A DNA stretch of 64,000 bases from Blasia pusilla (lineage: Eukaryota > Marchantiophyta > Marchantiopsida > Blasiales), in NCBI GenBank assembly GCA_050084515.1, contig CM114273.1, positions 25,544,001 through 25,608,000 on the forward strand, in the 5' to 3' direction. The position numbers were made by a program, and so were the translations under genes. This document shows positions 35,901 through 49,303 of the stretch, piece after piece (positions within the stretch are counted from its first letter, which is position 1; every line of letters starts with the position of its first letter). A model generated the notes under the pieces. It did no database searches, was not told where the DNA came from, and saw only the letters and a program-made list of their open reading frames with translations.

Positions 35901-38900
35901 TGTGCACACTTCCAGGGATTTCTTGCCCGTGCAAGAGGAATACCGGCGGTGGAGCTGTACAGGCTTGCCCAAAAGAAAGACGTAAAGCTGGTGCTTTGTG
36001 GGCATTCCTTGGGTGGTGCGGTAAGCTTTTATATGACTGTCTAGTCTGATTTCCAACGATGGAATTGGTAGGACAATAAAACACGCAATTAACTGGAGTA
36101 ATGCACACAGGTTGCGGTTTTGGCAACTCTTGCTATACTGAGGGTGTTTTCTACTCCTTCTATAACGAAAGCTGGGGGAAGATTACATGTCAAGTGCATT
36201 ACATTTTCACAGCCCCCAGTTGGAAATGCAGCTCTCCGAGAGTAAGTCTCTGTACATGTCGTATTTCAGTGACTTCACTGGAAGCAGTTGGCCTGTTTTG
36301 TCTTCCCATCCATCAAGTGGTGTGCAGTATTAAACTCAGTTCCAAGATCTGAAAGATAAAGTTCACAATTATGTCCTTTTGAGGCCCTTGCCAGTTTTCT
36401 CTCTGAATTCTTCGATTCCTGAATGTAGAGAATGTGTAGCTGATACGTCACAGTTGCTTAAGATGTTCGTGGATTTGACACTCTCTATTCTTAGAGGAAT
36501 AGCTCAAATTTTTCTCCTGATTTAATCCAGCTATGTTCATCAAAAAGGTTGGCAACAACATTTCCGGAGTTACTGTATACCAGAAGACTTAGTTCCTCGG
36601 ATACTGTCGCCGGCATACTTCCAGCACTACCGTACACAGGTTCCTCCAGTTGCTGTCGCTGGTTCTGCCGAGGGAAGTAAGGATCACGAGAATGGAGCAG
36701 ACACAAGAGTAGAGACAAAAGTTGAAGATTCAAAAACTGTAGAGAGTGACCGTATGGTCCTAGGTTTAGGTCCTCTTCCCAAGTATTTATGGCGATTGCC
36801 AAAACTTGCACCTCTTGTTGGAACTCCCCGATTTTTCCAGCGGAGCAAAATGCAGAGAACAAAAATGGAGGACAATTCTGGACATCAAGTGTCAAACACA
36901 GAGACAGACGCGGAAGTTACACCAATGGAGATTCAGGAGGATACAAATGGAGTGGCTTTGACCCCTTTGCTATCTGATTCAAATGCCAAGTCTGAATCTT
37001 CAGTGGGCAGTGGAAAGGTGAACACAGCATTGGCATCCAAAGATGGGGCGGTTGTTCCTTACAGAGCCAAAGAGGGGAAGAACAGCAATGGGACGGACTG
37101 GCTTAAAAGGGTGCCATCGCTGCCTTCATATGTTCCATTTGGTGAGGTGGGCAATGTTCTCACTATTGCAGGGTCTTTAATTGGTGAAGGATTTTCCATA
37201 AGTCGTTCCTACTCTTGAAGTGAAATACTAGTGCTATCAGTGGAACCAGATATCAGTCCTTATTTGTATTGAGTACTCAATTAAAGATTGAGTATAGTAA
37301 TTTGAAGACCGATTGTACATCTGACATTTCTAAGCTGTGGCAGCTCTACCTCTTGGAAAGATCATCGGTGGAACCATTATCTGCATCAGAATACACACAG
37401 CTGACCTCGGTAAAAGCAAATCTCAAATTGAGTTTTACATAAATAGACACACCCACATGTTGAAGAGTAGGTACATTTCAAACAGAACACTAGATGAGGC
37501 TGCTTGTCCAACACTTGCGAGTCCTACTGTACTTAAATTTATAAAGGATTGCACTTCAAGGGATATAGACAGGCTGAAGAAGCCACTCTTAGTCTTGGCA
37601 ACACAAAGAAGAACCCATAGGGGGTTGTAGGTTAGAGGAAATAGAAAACTACGACACTCTGCTGACAACTGAAGAAGTTTGTAAGATAACTTTTGGAGAC
37701 TATTCATCCAACCTTTGGGTCATAGAAAGCATGTCTTTACTCATGAGCTTGGGAACAAGTTATCCTTCTTGGGTCTAAGTGCTTAACTGTAGATTCTCAT
37801 CGTAAGCTCTATTCTACACACTCTGCACAGGTTCAGTCAGTACTCCAAGAGTTGAAGGAGCGCCTACAGTCACACACCATGAGGTCATATCGAACACGAT
37901 TCAAGAGGTATGAATCTTCTCTTTCCTGTTGCAGTATACCTAGTTATTATGCATGCTATCCACATATGTTACCGTAATACTTATCCATTTCTGACGAAGT
38001 GCAACTTTCCATCTTTCTAAGTTTGAGCCAAAAAAGTTGTAATGTCCATAAATATGTGTTCTGCTATAAATTGGTGTTTAGGCTGATACCCGCAAGAAAA
38101 ATTTAGGGTGTCCACTGGTCTCTCCCTCCTCCCTTGGATTGTAGATTGTGGATGATGAAAACCAACAATAATATGAATAATCACCTGATACATATCACTG
38201 ATGGGTCTCATGGTGGTGACAGAATATATGATGATTGCGTGTACCAAGCATCTACTTCTCCAAGTTTGAGAATGGAGCATCTGCCTCATCTTCCTCACTT
38301 GCAGCAGTGGTTGGGAATACTAGGTGCCCGTGTAGCAGAATCTGGGAGTATATCAGAACCCATGGTACTACGGACTGCTACAGCATTGGTTCCTCTTGGC
38401 TGGACTGGAATTCCGGGAGATAAGGAAGCAAAACCGTTGATAGTGGATGTGCAGGGCTTCAATTTACATCTTTGCACACTTGTGCGGGCGCAGGTCAATG
38501 GACGCTGGTAAATTTTTTGAACGCATGTTTGTCAATTTCAATGCCTTATGCCAAATGGCTGACTAGCTGGCTGTTTAATTCTAGTGCTCACATTCTGGAG
38601 CTCATGCAAGATGCAATCTTTGAAGTAAATCAGTTTTAGTGGTCGTCCTTGGAGAGTCATACTCCACTAAACAGCAGATCCATCCAGACAGTGTCAGACC
38701 AACTCTTGTAAGAATACTGTGGCAGATGTTCTTTTTTCTTCTCTTACAAGTTCGGTTTGCTCAACAGCTAGCTAAAGAATACCTAGCAAGTGGTCATGCT
38801 AAGGTAAAGGAAGTAGCCCCTCGTAGTTGTTTCATACCCAGTCCTTTTTTATTTTACTTGCAAAAGTGATGACTGGATCCACAGTGACGATGGGTTGGTT

Positions 38901-41337
38901 CCAATCTCTGACTGAAGAGTATATTGGACCTCTCATGTATTTTTAACAAAGGAAAACACTCAGAAGGGTTGTGCAAGTGAGTGAATGACTAGTTGAAGTA
39001 AGCCAACACCAGAGTCTATTGTGACTAGTTGAAAGATGCCAACACCAGTCTCTTTTTTTGATGTCTTACTGAACCTGATAATGGGTCCTAATTTCAGAGA
39101 AAGGTTCCTCTTAGTTAGTGCTTAAATTTATAGCCTGTGGATTCTGATTCTGAGTTTCATGCCCTTCCTCAAGACTTCAATTTTGCCTTCAGGTGCTCCA
39201 CCACGGTGGAATCTTTGCCACCTCCACCATTTGCCCATCAAGATCTCCAACATGTACAGCCTAAGTTACAGAAGATGTGCCTGCGAATTGGACCGCCACT
39301 TGACAATCCTTCACAGAAATCTAAACCTGGATCAGAGGAAGCTGCAGTTCAAGGCAATCGGGTTGCCAATTCTATCAATACCTTCACAAATAAAGTTGAA
39401 GTACCCAAATTTGGGAGAACAGAGTATGGCATGTGTGAAATGCGAGATTTTGGAGAAGTGACACTGCACTGCAGTACTGACTTCATGTCAACTTCTCAAG
39501 TTGTTATCGCAAGAATGCGTCGGGTCCGGCTCCTAGGCTTAGAGGTGTGCACTTCTTACATTTCCAGCTCAGAATCAAAGCCAATGTGGTGGAAAATCTG
39601 TGTGCACGGACCATGTTAGATTGAAGTCCTGGTGCATGTGCTTGGACCATGTTAGATTGCAATCCTCGTGCATGTACTTTCACATTTCCAACAATTGCAG
39701 CATGCTGATTTGTAGCAGTACACTACCACATGCAGGGTGCTGGGAAGACCTCGTTATATTGTGCATTGCTCGGAGAAGCAGGGAGAACTGTGCAGAGTAG
39801 TGATGGTGGCGTTCTTCCAGACATGGACTGGCGAGAAGGCGTGGCTGGTGGTATCAACTATGTTGATGCAGCTGGAGTAAATCTGCAGGTATGTAACAGC
39901 CAATTCAATATTATTTTATATGAGTAATAACTGAAAGAGGGTGTCAATTTCCAACGTTGGTCATACAACTAACGGCATTCTAAGGTACAGAAGGAAATGG
40001 TCTTTTCAGAAAAGAAGTTTGGTTTGGCTGACATCAGCGTAGCATAGTAAATGAGTATATTAGGTGTTCATCTGGACAGAAGATTGCAGTCCTGCTGAGC
40101 AGCTGTAAACAATGTGTTGGAGTATAGTGAGGTGGCATGGCATTTATGGGGAATAGTCCCTCTGACAGCTTTTGATTTTTGCAGGATTTACCGAATGAAG
40201 CCCAGAAACTGAGGCAGGAGTTAGCTGTAAGTTCGGGACAATTTGGAAACAAGCTGGATCTCATTATTCTTGTGCACAACCTTGGGCATAAGATTCCCCA
40301 GTTACGTGATGTAGTTGACCCTACACACCCACGACCTGCTCTTGCCCTTCTACTGGATGAGGTCGCTGCAGCTGGAATACCATTAGTTTTGGCTATCACA
40401 AACAAGTTCTCAGTTAGTGCCGATCGTCGCTACCTTGCTGCAATGACAGTCATGAACACCTATAAGGTGCCCTCGAACTTGACAGTGGTAATAAATTCTT
40501 GTCCCCACACTGTCCATGGAGTTGCCGATGACACCCTTGAGATCATTGAAGTTGGAAACAAAGTGCCAAATCTTAGTGGTGTTCAGGGTGCAGCGCAGCG
40601 GCTTTTTTCAGGACCAATGAAACTTGTTCCTCGACCATTTCGCAAGCGGGAAGTGGTTTTGCCCTCCGAGGGCGTGAAGAAACTGAAGAATCTCGTTCAT
40701 AGTGTGCTTTCAGCCAGGGAGGAAGAAGCATATGAGGTACTCAATGCTTCCTTTCTTTCTACGGAACTTTCTGTGCTATGTTTTCAGTGACTAGCCCAAC
40801 CAGAAACTCCTCCATCATCCGGAGGGGAATGATGCAGATAAGTCTGATTGCTGACATCTGCCTTCCTCCACAACGTTCAGTATTCACTACAGTAATTATA
40901 AAAGTTGCGAGTCTGAAGAGTTCCAAAAGTCGGGTTTGTGAGTCTGAGGAGTTCCAAAAGTCGGTTTTGTGATTGAAGATTTCTTTTTCTCTGAGATGAG
41001 AGTCTGAATTGGCTGCAAAATAAAGGAGTAAGCTATTTTCGATGCTGTGCCTAGACTCAGCAACTCCTTCCATATTACTTTCCGCCTTGTGATCCAATGG
41101 TGCGAATCTAGATTTTCAACGTGTAGTTGTTTCCCAAAACTGCAGGAACTGGCCAAGGAACAGCTAGCACTACAGACTGCGGAGGAGCTGGTTCAAGCAG
41201 CGAGAGAGACTGCAAGACTAGGGTTCGGCAAATCTGGTGCAGCCGCTGCAGCAGCAGTAGGAGCAGCCTTGGGAGCCGGGTTGGGAGTGTTTGTGGCCAT
41301 TGCAGTGGGTGCAGCATCAGCTCTACCAAAGCCGTGA
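32978..41337 (+). CDS. Plant lipase class 3 protein with C-terminal P-loop (GTPase-like) domain, 14 exons
   Basis: Exons: 32978-33265, 34406-34515, 35329-35391, 35555-35762, 35916-36020, 36111-36241, 36531-37146, 37344-37409, 37831-37907, 38223-38507, 39193-39544, 39736-39888, 40185-40736, 41146-41337. They total 3198 nt, 1065 residues, with frame kept at every GT-AG join. The N-terminal part is basic/acidic (WYEDKRRKEELQEEYK). Residues 224-258 end in LVLCGHSLGGA, the lipase nucleophile elbow (Ser254), followed by ITFSQPPVGN and PEDLVPRIL, whose Asp (about 321) fits the triad acid. From about 763, VRLLGLEGAGKTS, split by an intron after Glu767, is a Walker A loop, and LVLAITNKFSV looks like a G4-type NKxD/S motif, so a small-GTPase-like fold is likely. 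The end (about 1035-1065) is Ala/Gly-rich and hydrophobic, perhaps a membrane segment. It resembles the roughly 1000-residue Arabidopsis lipase class 3 proteins; substrate and location are unknown. An upstream in-frame TTG exists, but 32978 is the first ATG. Confidence 0.9.
39609..39680 (+). repeat. Short tandem duplication in lipase intron 11
   Basis: GACCATGTTAGATTG occurs twice, each followed by a related AGTCCTGGTGCATGTGC or AATCCTCGTGCATGTAC. It lies inside the intron between the exons that encode the two halves of the P-loop, and has no effect on the coding frame. Confidence 0.6.
40909..40970 (+). repeat. 31-bp tandem duplication in the last lipase intron
   Basis: Two 31-bp units (40909-40939 and 40940-40970) begin GAGTCTGA and end GTTTGT or TTTTGT, differing at only two positions. 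They are intronic. Confidence 0.75.
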
Positions 41338-42962
41338 GATCGCCCAGTAAGAAGAAAACGGCTCTGCTCTTTGTACAAACATTGTCAAATGTCTACAACC
41401 CACGACTTCGTGTACATTAGGTTTTTCGTAGTACTAAGGGTGACCGTCCAGCTATGGCGCATGTATCCTTTCCAAACAGAAAAATCTTTAGATACGGGTT
41501 GCTGATACGAGCAATAAATCAATCAATCAAACTGTACAAATTTGAAATGGGTAATTTTCATTATGGTTTCACGGATTTGTCTCCTACACTCCATCTCCAA
41601 TCATGGTGCATTTGCCCTGACAGAAGATTCGAAATCACAAGTTCCAACTTCTCAGTTCATAATACCCACATGTCAGGGCCCTATTCATATGCTCAATCTC
41701 TTCTTGAATGTGTTCCTACAAACAGATAAATATATGATGGTCTTGACGCTTTGTCCCCCGAGCCCATGAATGCTTGCTTTGATGTTGACGAGTGCTGAAA
41801 CATAAGTTTCCGCAATGTTAAGTGCGGGAGCACTACACATCCCTCGATTTTCAACAATACTCTATATCCATGTGCAATACTCTATTTTCTCTCTCCCCCA
41901 TCACGGAGAGCTGCGTCATCACACCACAGAGAGGGAGGGTCTCATCACTGCTTCAATGATGTCCCAAGCCTGTCACCTAGTGTACTACCCTGTGACCGAC
42001 AAAGCGTAACAGTCTCAAGAGCTCCACTTTCAGTGGCGTGGTTGCCTTGCAGGCAGAACGTTAATTGAAAGCGATTTGGACTTTTTCTCAAGCGTAGAAA
42101 TGTTGGAATCGAGTTAAATTGCAGGACTTTACCACACCCGAGAAATACAGCATTCCAAAACCATAGCGGCTCGATTACAAGTTATCTCTGGATTGCCAAC
42201 TCCACTTCTCTGCGGTGCGATTTCCCATCTGCTCCCACGAATTATTAAATATTCGTCTGGATTCTAAAAGCTAATCTCAAACGTAGCAGCAAGCGAAACG
42301 CTCATAACCGAGATCCGTTTCAAAGAACAAGATTTCCGTCGCCATTCTCTCTCGAGAAACATCATTACAAAAAACTTTGGCTCCACAACCCCCTCCTTGA
42401 AGCCCAGTATCGAGGGTGAGTTCTTGTACCGTGTGGACGCGTACCACCTCTTGCTTATACGCAAGAGGTGGTACGTCCCTATAGCGAGAACATTCATCCG
42501 TATAGTGCGCTTGTGGCAAAAACCCCCCCTCCCCTTCCTCTCCCTCCTAGTCACTCTGCAACTAAACAGCAGAGCAGAGCACTACATTTCAGTTTAGTTC
42601 AGGACACTGAGCATTGACTTCTGATTTCTTCTCGGGTTCATCGTTCATCCGTTCCTCTCTTCTTGCTTCTGTGGCCTTTTTCCAGACTCACAAGATTTCT
42701 CCTCCACGGAAGGCGGAGATAGGAGAGCAGACGGTTTTGATTTTCTCCGGGGCATCGCCTCACCTTTGTTTAGTCTTCCCTTCTTGGATAGGCGGCTGCC
42801 TCAGGAGTGAGAGGTTTCTGAGAGTGCATTGTAGAGGTTTCTGCGTACTTGTTTGATTTACTGCTTCCCTAGCCTTGCCTTCGTTGATTTGTGGCTTCTT
42901 GCCACTCGATAGCTTCCTCTGCCGGGGAATTTCACTACACAGGGTGTTCCTTTGGCAACGCG
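41338..42962. other. Region between the lipase and prefoldin genes
   Basis: It must contain the lipase 3' UTR and the prefoldin promoter and 5' UTR. The genes are in tandem on the plus strand. Apart from the hairpin at 42440-42475 no element could be named. Confidence 0.45.
42440..42475. repeat. Perfect inverted repeat (15-bp stem, 6-nt loop)
   Basis: CGTACCACCTCTTGC, loop TTATAC, then the exact reverse complement GCAAGAGGTGGTACG. It lies about 490 bp upstream of the prefoldin start codon and could form a stable hairpin in DNA or RNA. It is not followed by a T run and no function is evident. Confidence 0.85.
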
Positions 42963-45914
42963 ATGGCCACCGCTTCGGAGAGGCGTGGCATTCCTGCGGC
43001 CCCGTTTGTCCATGATGTGCAGACTTTTCTTACGCAGTCGAATTATGACGCCTCTACAGCGCTTTCTGCGCTGCAAGATCGGTACGTTATTCATTGTTTT
43101 TCTTGACTGAATTTCATGAGGAGGAAAATAGGCTAGCGACTCAGGGTTGGTAGGATTCCCTTACGCAGCTCAATATTGACGAGATTATTATTATGAGGTC
43201 GAATCCGATCCTCTTTGCTACTGGACGCCGATTTGCATTGTTCGTAGTGGACGTCGGGGAGTTTGAAATGGATGCCGCTGGGAATTGGAGATGCATTTGA
43301 ACTTGCTTCAACTGATGTTGAAAACTATCGTGGTTGGAAGATGGGAGTTATGAGTCTGCAAGTCTTGGGTTAGGTCAGAGAAGAGTTTTCCAGGGATTGT
43401 ACTATTTTGGATGAAAGCGTGATGGACGTTCGAGACAGAGTCTGGACAATTGGCTGGTTTCATAGTCGCGTGGAGGGATTTTCGTTGGTGAGGTCTAATA
43501 TGTTGATTGCGGTATACCTGCAGACTTCAACAGTACAAGCTTGCTGAGATGAAACTCCTTGCCCAACGAAGAGATTTACAGGTGTTGTCACTGCTTCTCT
43601 CCGTCTAAAGCATGTGCAGTTTTAAAGCAGATCTTTGCCCTACTGAACTGTGGAAAAGTAACCTGTGCTGTAGAGTAGAAATGCGTATTTAGTGACAATG
43701 CCCGGAGAATTAAGGCGGAGAAAGTAAAACATTTCAGCGGGTTCCCGTGGATTGAATAGTGTGAATTGGACGATTGCAAAAAGAATCAATATATATCACG
43801 AAGAGAGCAGTCCGGCTGAGTGTCACTGTATTACTCTGTACTCTTCTTGTTGTGAGAAGTAGCCTAAAAAGGGTTTGTTCGATTGTGTGAATTCCACGTG
43901 ACAGAGACCAAATGCTTTCACACAGGTGATCTGACTCATACCCATAGATAGAGCTATTCTTCACAATTAGAAAGTCTGGTGCCAAAACCCTCACTTATTT
44001 GCTCTGCTATCCACTGTAACTAGAAATCTTAGTCTTCTTATTTTTGCTCCGGTGGATGTTTGTGAGGAGATCCTGTAGTGGAGACATAGAAAAGTCCAAT
44101 CTACAGCTGCATGAACGATTAATCCAATACATTATGGACTTTAGTAGATTAATGTTGAAGGCGATTTCACATCCTGAGAAACCTAATCCTATTTGAGAGA
44201 GCATCTATGCTTGCCATCAAGACCACATAGGCAGAATTTGACTTTTGTGTCAGGGTCACAAAATGCGGCTTGCTTGTTTGTAGATGTGTCCAAGGGAAGC
44301 ATGTTGGAGCTCTAACATCACGATTTTGCTCTACTTGGAGGTTGTCAGAATATTCTCTCTTGATCTATTCGGATGCGTCCAATTCAGCCTATGACCTGGA
44401 TTTGTACTTTTAGGACTCTTCTGCCGGTCACTATGGAACTTGACTATCCGCTTTCTGTGCTCAGGCAAAGATTCCCGACATAAAGAAATGTGTGGAGATC
44501 GTGGGAACATTGCTTGCAAAGAAGGGTACAGGCGAGGTTTGCCCTCCTCTGTTCTTCCTGCACTACCCTTCCTTCAAGCACAATGCAGACTCGACATTCA
44601 TGCTTGGAGCAGTTTCATAGTTATTATCTTAGTCTAAATGCTGTGAATGGCTTAATGCAAGTACTGGTCTTTCCCATTTCTATTACATAGAATGGTGTTT
44701 AGATGAAGTGGAATGCTACTTTGGCTCTTTTTGGATCTATTGGAATGAAATCTTCCGCGATCGTCTATGGTTATGTTGATGTCTGAAATTTCCAATTTGC
44801 TGGTACAGACAATGAAGGTAGACTTTGAACTGGCCGAGGGCATCTATTCTCGTGCCCACATACCAAAAGCAGATTCAGTTTGCTTATGGCTAGGGGCAAA
44901 TGTCATGCTGGAATACTCTTCTGAAGAGGTTTGTTGCAATTATTTCCTGAGGACATTATGAAAGATATCAGTACAAAGTGCCCTAGCTATTTGCATGAAC
45001 ATGAGTAACCTGGAAGAGACTGGATGGGTTTCTGAGTTTAGAATTGTGTGCATGATTTGTGCTCAGATTCTGGGTGATGATGTTGTGATCTCTTCGGGAA
45101 GCAAAGGTGTACAGAAAGAGCAGGAGATTGTGTTTGAGAATTGTCTGAAAGTGGAGTCCCATAGTATGTGGTGCCACTTGGGGAGATGCTTTTAGGCTCT
45201 ATCGTCATAACACATCACCATGAACATTTGCAGGCTATGAGTTTGCTGCAAAATAATCTTGAAAATGCAAATGGAAGTCTTCAAGCAATCATCGAGGATA
45301 TGCAATTTCTTCGTGATCAAGTGACTATTACTGAGGTAAGCTCCGCATAACTATGCAAGTTGTGAAGAGAGACACATTACAGTCCAATACCAGTTCTTGT
45401 GATTGATGCATTATCTGAGATTGTACACATATGGAAATTGAGAAACTCTGGAGAACGTCGTGTGCCTCCGTGGATAGTTGTCAAGCAAGACTGGGCAAAC
45501 ACCACAGTTCAAGACACAAGATCCTACAAGCACTTCATCGTTTGCTTTCTCCAATTGAAAGTGAAATTCTGGAAAGCTTTCCTTACACGAGGGGAGACCA
45601 GGCTGCTCTCCAGTTCTGAATACCTCACATTCAGCTCAAAAACTCGTATGTGAGGAAACCAAAATTTCCATTTGCTCGACATCCTTTTCCTTCTCCCAGG
45701 GTCTTCCGGAAGCCTCTTTTTTGTACTCCTTGGTCCTGACAAGGGAGACGTGCTCCACATTGAGAAAGATGAGTCTACTATGTGTGCAGATGGTGATGGT
45801 AACCGAGTAATGGTGATATTGTGGAATTTGCAGGTTACAATAGCACGAGTGTACAATTTTGATGTGCACCAAAGGCGGAAGATGAGAAACCAGGCAAAGG
45901 ATGAGTCTTCATAA
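42963..45914 (+). CDS. PFD3: Prefoldin subunit 3 (VBP1/PFDN3), complete, 6 exons
   Basis: Exons: 42963-43081, 43524-43581, 44465-44536, 44809-44928, 45234-45335, 45834-45914; 552 nt, 183 residues, stop TAA; all introns GT-AG and frame kept. The start ATG gives [20 protein letters not shown], matching the family start GIP.A.FV.DV. Alpha-type prefoldin organisation is visible: an N-terminal coiled-coil helix ([31 protein letters not shown]), a central beta-hairpin segment with the hallmark [14 protein letters not shown], and a C-terminal helix ([21 protein letters not shown]) ending in [12 protein letters not shown]. Prefoldin is the cytosolic hexamer that hands unfolded actin and tubulin to the chaperonin CCT (family knowledge). 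The length is slightly below the 190-200 residues usual in the family. Nothing suggests it is broken. Confidence 0.95.
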
Positions 45915-46740
45915 TCTACTATCTGTTCATCTGTGCTGTTTCATCTTAATCACATCTTGGGCCCTCAAAGAGTGCAGATCCTTTGAAAAATTCAGAATGA
46001 ATGAATATCTTGAGAGTATGAATGTGCCCTACCTGACAAAGGGGACCACATTGTGCTTCCAGCTGTGAGAGAGGATCCAAATTGTCTGACCAGGAGACCT
46101 GTTTTCATTGTATCCATGATAGAATCTGCTGGCATTTTAATGTCAGTAGATGTTTTGAAGTGACCTCCCCTAATTGCACTTGACACGGATATTCACGAAC
46201 TCCAGAAAATCTCCTGATTAGAGTTATTAATTGCACTTATATCAGGGGAGTTAGATATGAGATATATCCAACTACTTTATGTCCATACTGTGCCCAAACT
46301 AATTGTTCACCTGCTCTTGATTCCCATGTGTGCAGCATGTCACTCCTGTTCATTCACTGCTTCCTGTCTGACTGTCGTAACATGACTCTTTGTTAGTCCA
46401 CCATCACTGATCAGAGTGTTAGAATGCGAATCTGGCATTCTTACTTGGCATTCTTACTGAGTCGTTTCCGCCTAAGAATTTTTATGATTATATATTGCCA
46501 CATTTCACAATCTTTATGGGTGTTGGAAAGGGTAGTGCTGAAGTAGTATTTTAGGATGCCACCGCATGCTTTACAGTCACAGTGAAGAGAAATCTACTCT
46601 TAATGAGAACCTTGAAACCAGAGCTTCAGCAGGACTTGAGGACTTCACAGGGAGCCTGAATACTCTCGAGCCTTTCCTATCTCTATCTCATCCAGTTTGC
46701 ACAGTCTTCCTGGTGATCTGCTTTGGTAATCTTGACTCTC

Positions 46741-46888
46741 GAACTCCAACCTGCTTCTCTGCGTATCTCATCAGATGTTCCAAAGGCTGGAATTGCAACC
46801 TGCATCTGCGCAGGTCATATCCGATAACCCAAAGTCTGGAACTCCAACCTGCATCTGCGTAGGTCTCATCAGATATCCCACAGGCTGG
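46741..46888 (+). repeat. 49-bp tandem repeat, about 3 units
   Basis: Units start at 46741, 46790 and 46839, each beginning GAACTCCAACCTGC or GAATTGCAACCTGC and containing a GATATCCCA-like block; the period is exactly 49 bp. The units are diverged. Confidence 0.75.
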
Positions 46889-49303
46889 AGCTTGTGCATT
46901 ATGGTTTCCGTATAAGTTTAATGCTCTTTCATCAGAATCCCATTGAAACTCACACCTGATGAATTAGAAATGAGTAGAAATGTCCTTTTAAAAGCCAGAA
47001 ATTCCTTTCCCAAGAGGATTATCTTAAGAACCTAGAATCACATCTTAAGACAACGCAAAGAAGAGAGATTTGAAACTAATTTTGCTTGAAACTGGGTTGC
47101 TTGTGGAGATGAGGGATGCGAGATTTTAAACCACCTGCCCAGTGATGGTTCACATGAGGTTTTGCTAGTGGGTTTTACCATATATACTCATTGGAAATAC
47201 TGGCTCCTCGCCTTCCACAGCAGATAAAACTGAGTGAAAGTTATTATGTATTCTCAAATTGGTTTCTTTTAACCTTCGTTGCAAGTTAGTGGAAGAGTAA
47301 CAACTTCTTCTGGCAAGGACGTCTCATAAACTGGTGAGAGAATAATAACGAATCCAAACTGTAATCTTATATGGAGGAAGATTCGAAGAGGATAGAAGAT
47401 TGCTACTAAAAGTGGTCCAAGGAGATGATGAGTTGGGAATGGAATAAGCTACCGCCACGTGATTCATGCCATTAAACATATGTAAGGAGAGCATGTGGCC
47501 TGCCAGGTCCACACTTAAATGGATTTAGTTTTTACTTCAGTTATATGTCCACGATCTAAACAAGGGGCAAGTGATTTCCAAAAAGTTGGCAAACGATCTT
47601 CTCAAAGAACGTTGCATGGTGTACGCTATGGATGATCTATACAGCTCAGATTGTAAGATGCTTTGTGGTCTTTTGGGATGGAACACTTTCTAAAAAGGTG
47701 AGACTTTCTAAAGGAAAAGGAAGGGGGCAGTAATGGGATTTTCCAGATCCAGTAGAGTGTTGTACAAATCTTGCCCATTGCATCCCACGGGCGGGCAATT
47801 TTGTATTAGTTTGATGAATAGTGTTGGGCTATTATCTTCTGGTTTGTTTGTTTGATACGTTCTTGTCTTGTAACACATTAGATAAAGTTAGAATTTGCAT
47901 TGAATAGGCTTGGCCTCTTCTTTTGAAACAATCACACTGAAATGGGACACGCCACCACCATATGACTCAAGCCATCAAACATGAGGAAGGAGAGAATGTG
48001 GCTTACTTGATAAATCTCACTGGTCCAAGCACAAATATATATGGCCGTATCGATTTAAACATCTAACCTAAATCTAACGTAGGGCAATCATAAATTATCT
48101 TTCATATTAATTCTAAGAGTTGTGAAATATCATTTTAAATTAATTTTGAAATCTTGTTGGTTGACCAAGTATAAAGAAGAGAGGAGTTTTCAAAATCTTG
48201 TAATAGAAACATACATATTAAAAACAATACTTTGATTTACATTACAAACCATATTAAGTCTATTTTAATCAAAATTAACAATAAAATCACTTTCAAATTT
48301 TGGATATGATTTACATTATTACTTAAGGAAATTTTTATGCATGGAAACCAACAAAATGAAACTTACAAGTTTGCTATGTTTATATTTCTCTCCATGTAGA
48401 TTAAACATGGGTTTGATAATTATTACTCCCCCACCCCTCTCAAAGGTTAAAAAATTGATATATGTTACATTTCAGATGCCATATTATGGCGGAAAAACAT
48501 CTTAATGATTTTCAAACAGCTTTCAAAATCAAGAAGGTGCGAAATTTTTTTGAAAGGCAGCAAGAAAATTTTCTAAATCGACCAACTACCTAAAACTTTC
48601 TACCTTAAAAAAGTATTCCCAACTAAAAAAAGTAGTCCCCCATCAATAAGATAAAATTTACTAGTGGGACTAGAAAACGTTCGTATTGCCCAAACCCTAC
48701 GAATCGGATTAAAAAAAAACGTTCTTGTTGCCCGAGCCCCTAAATTCAATGCCGGGTAAGGTTCAAACTTCCATCGGATGAGGGGAGCTCCAACTCCGTT
48801 CGCCAAAACGTAACGGAATACGGCAACTTCCTCTGTTACCGATATCAGAAAGTCGAATGTGTCTCACTCACAATCTGAATGCGTGTTCTCTGTCTGATTC
48901 TTTCTCTTTCTCTGTGTCTGTCTTTCCTGTCTGGAGCTTGCTACGCATCGCAGCGCATCGGCTCGCCGCGCTTGTTTGGGCGTCCCTGGAGTTGCGCCCG
49001 CAGGACATTTGAATTCCTCGCGTGGATTGTGTTACATCGCACCGCGCCGCCGCTGCTGCTGCTGCTGCCGCCGCTGCCAAGGCTACTTGCTGCCCGCGCT
49101 ACGACGCGCAAGTGGCGAGCTTCCCCCCGCCACAGGCTGTGCGGTGCGGTGGGCTGGAGCGTCTGGGAGCGGGAGCTTTTCGGCCTCTCGGCGGGCGAGC
49201 AGGCGAGCGACAGGAGTGACGTCGTTGTGCGGTGAGTTGTTGTGAGATGAGATTTGTAGTCAGCGGCACCGGAGCGCTTTGCTCGGTGTGGTGAGTCGGT
49301 CGT

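Noticed and set aside
48879-49235. 118-codon frame with a signal-peptide-like start upstream of CAS
   Set aside because: It lies in the GC-rich leader, its later part is low complexity, and no family is recognisable. Could be an upstream ORF, but this is unsupported.
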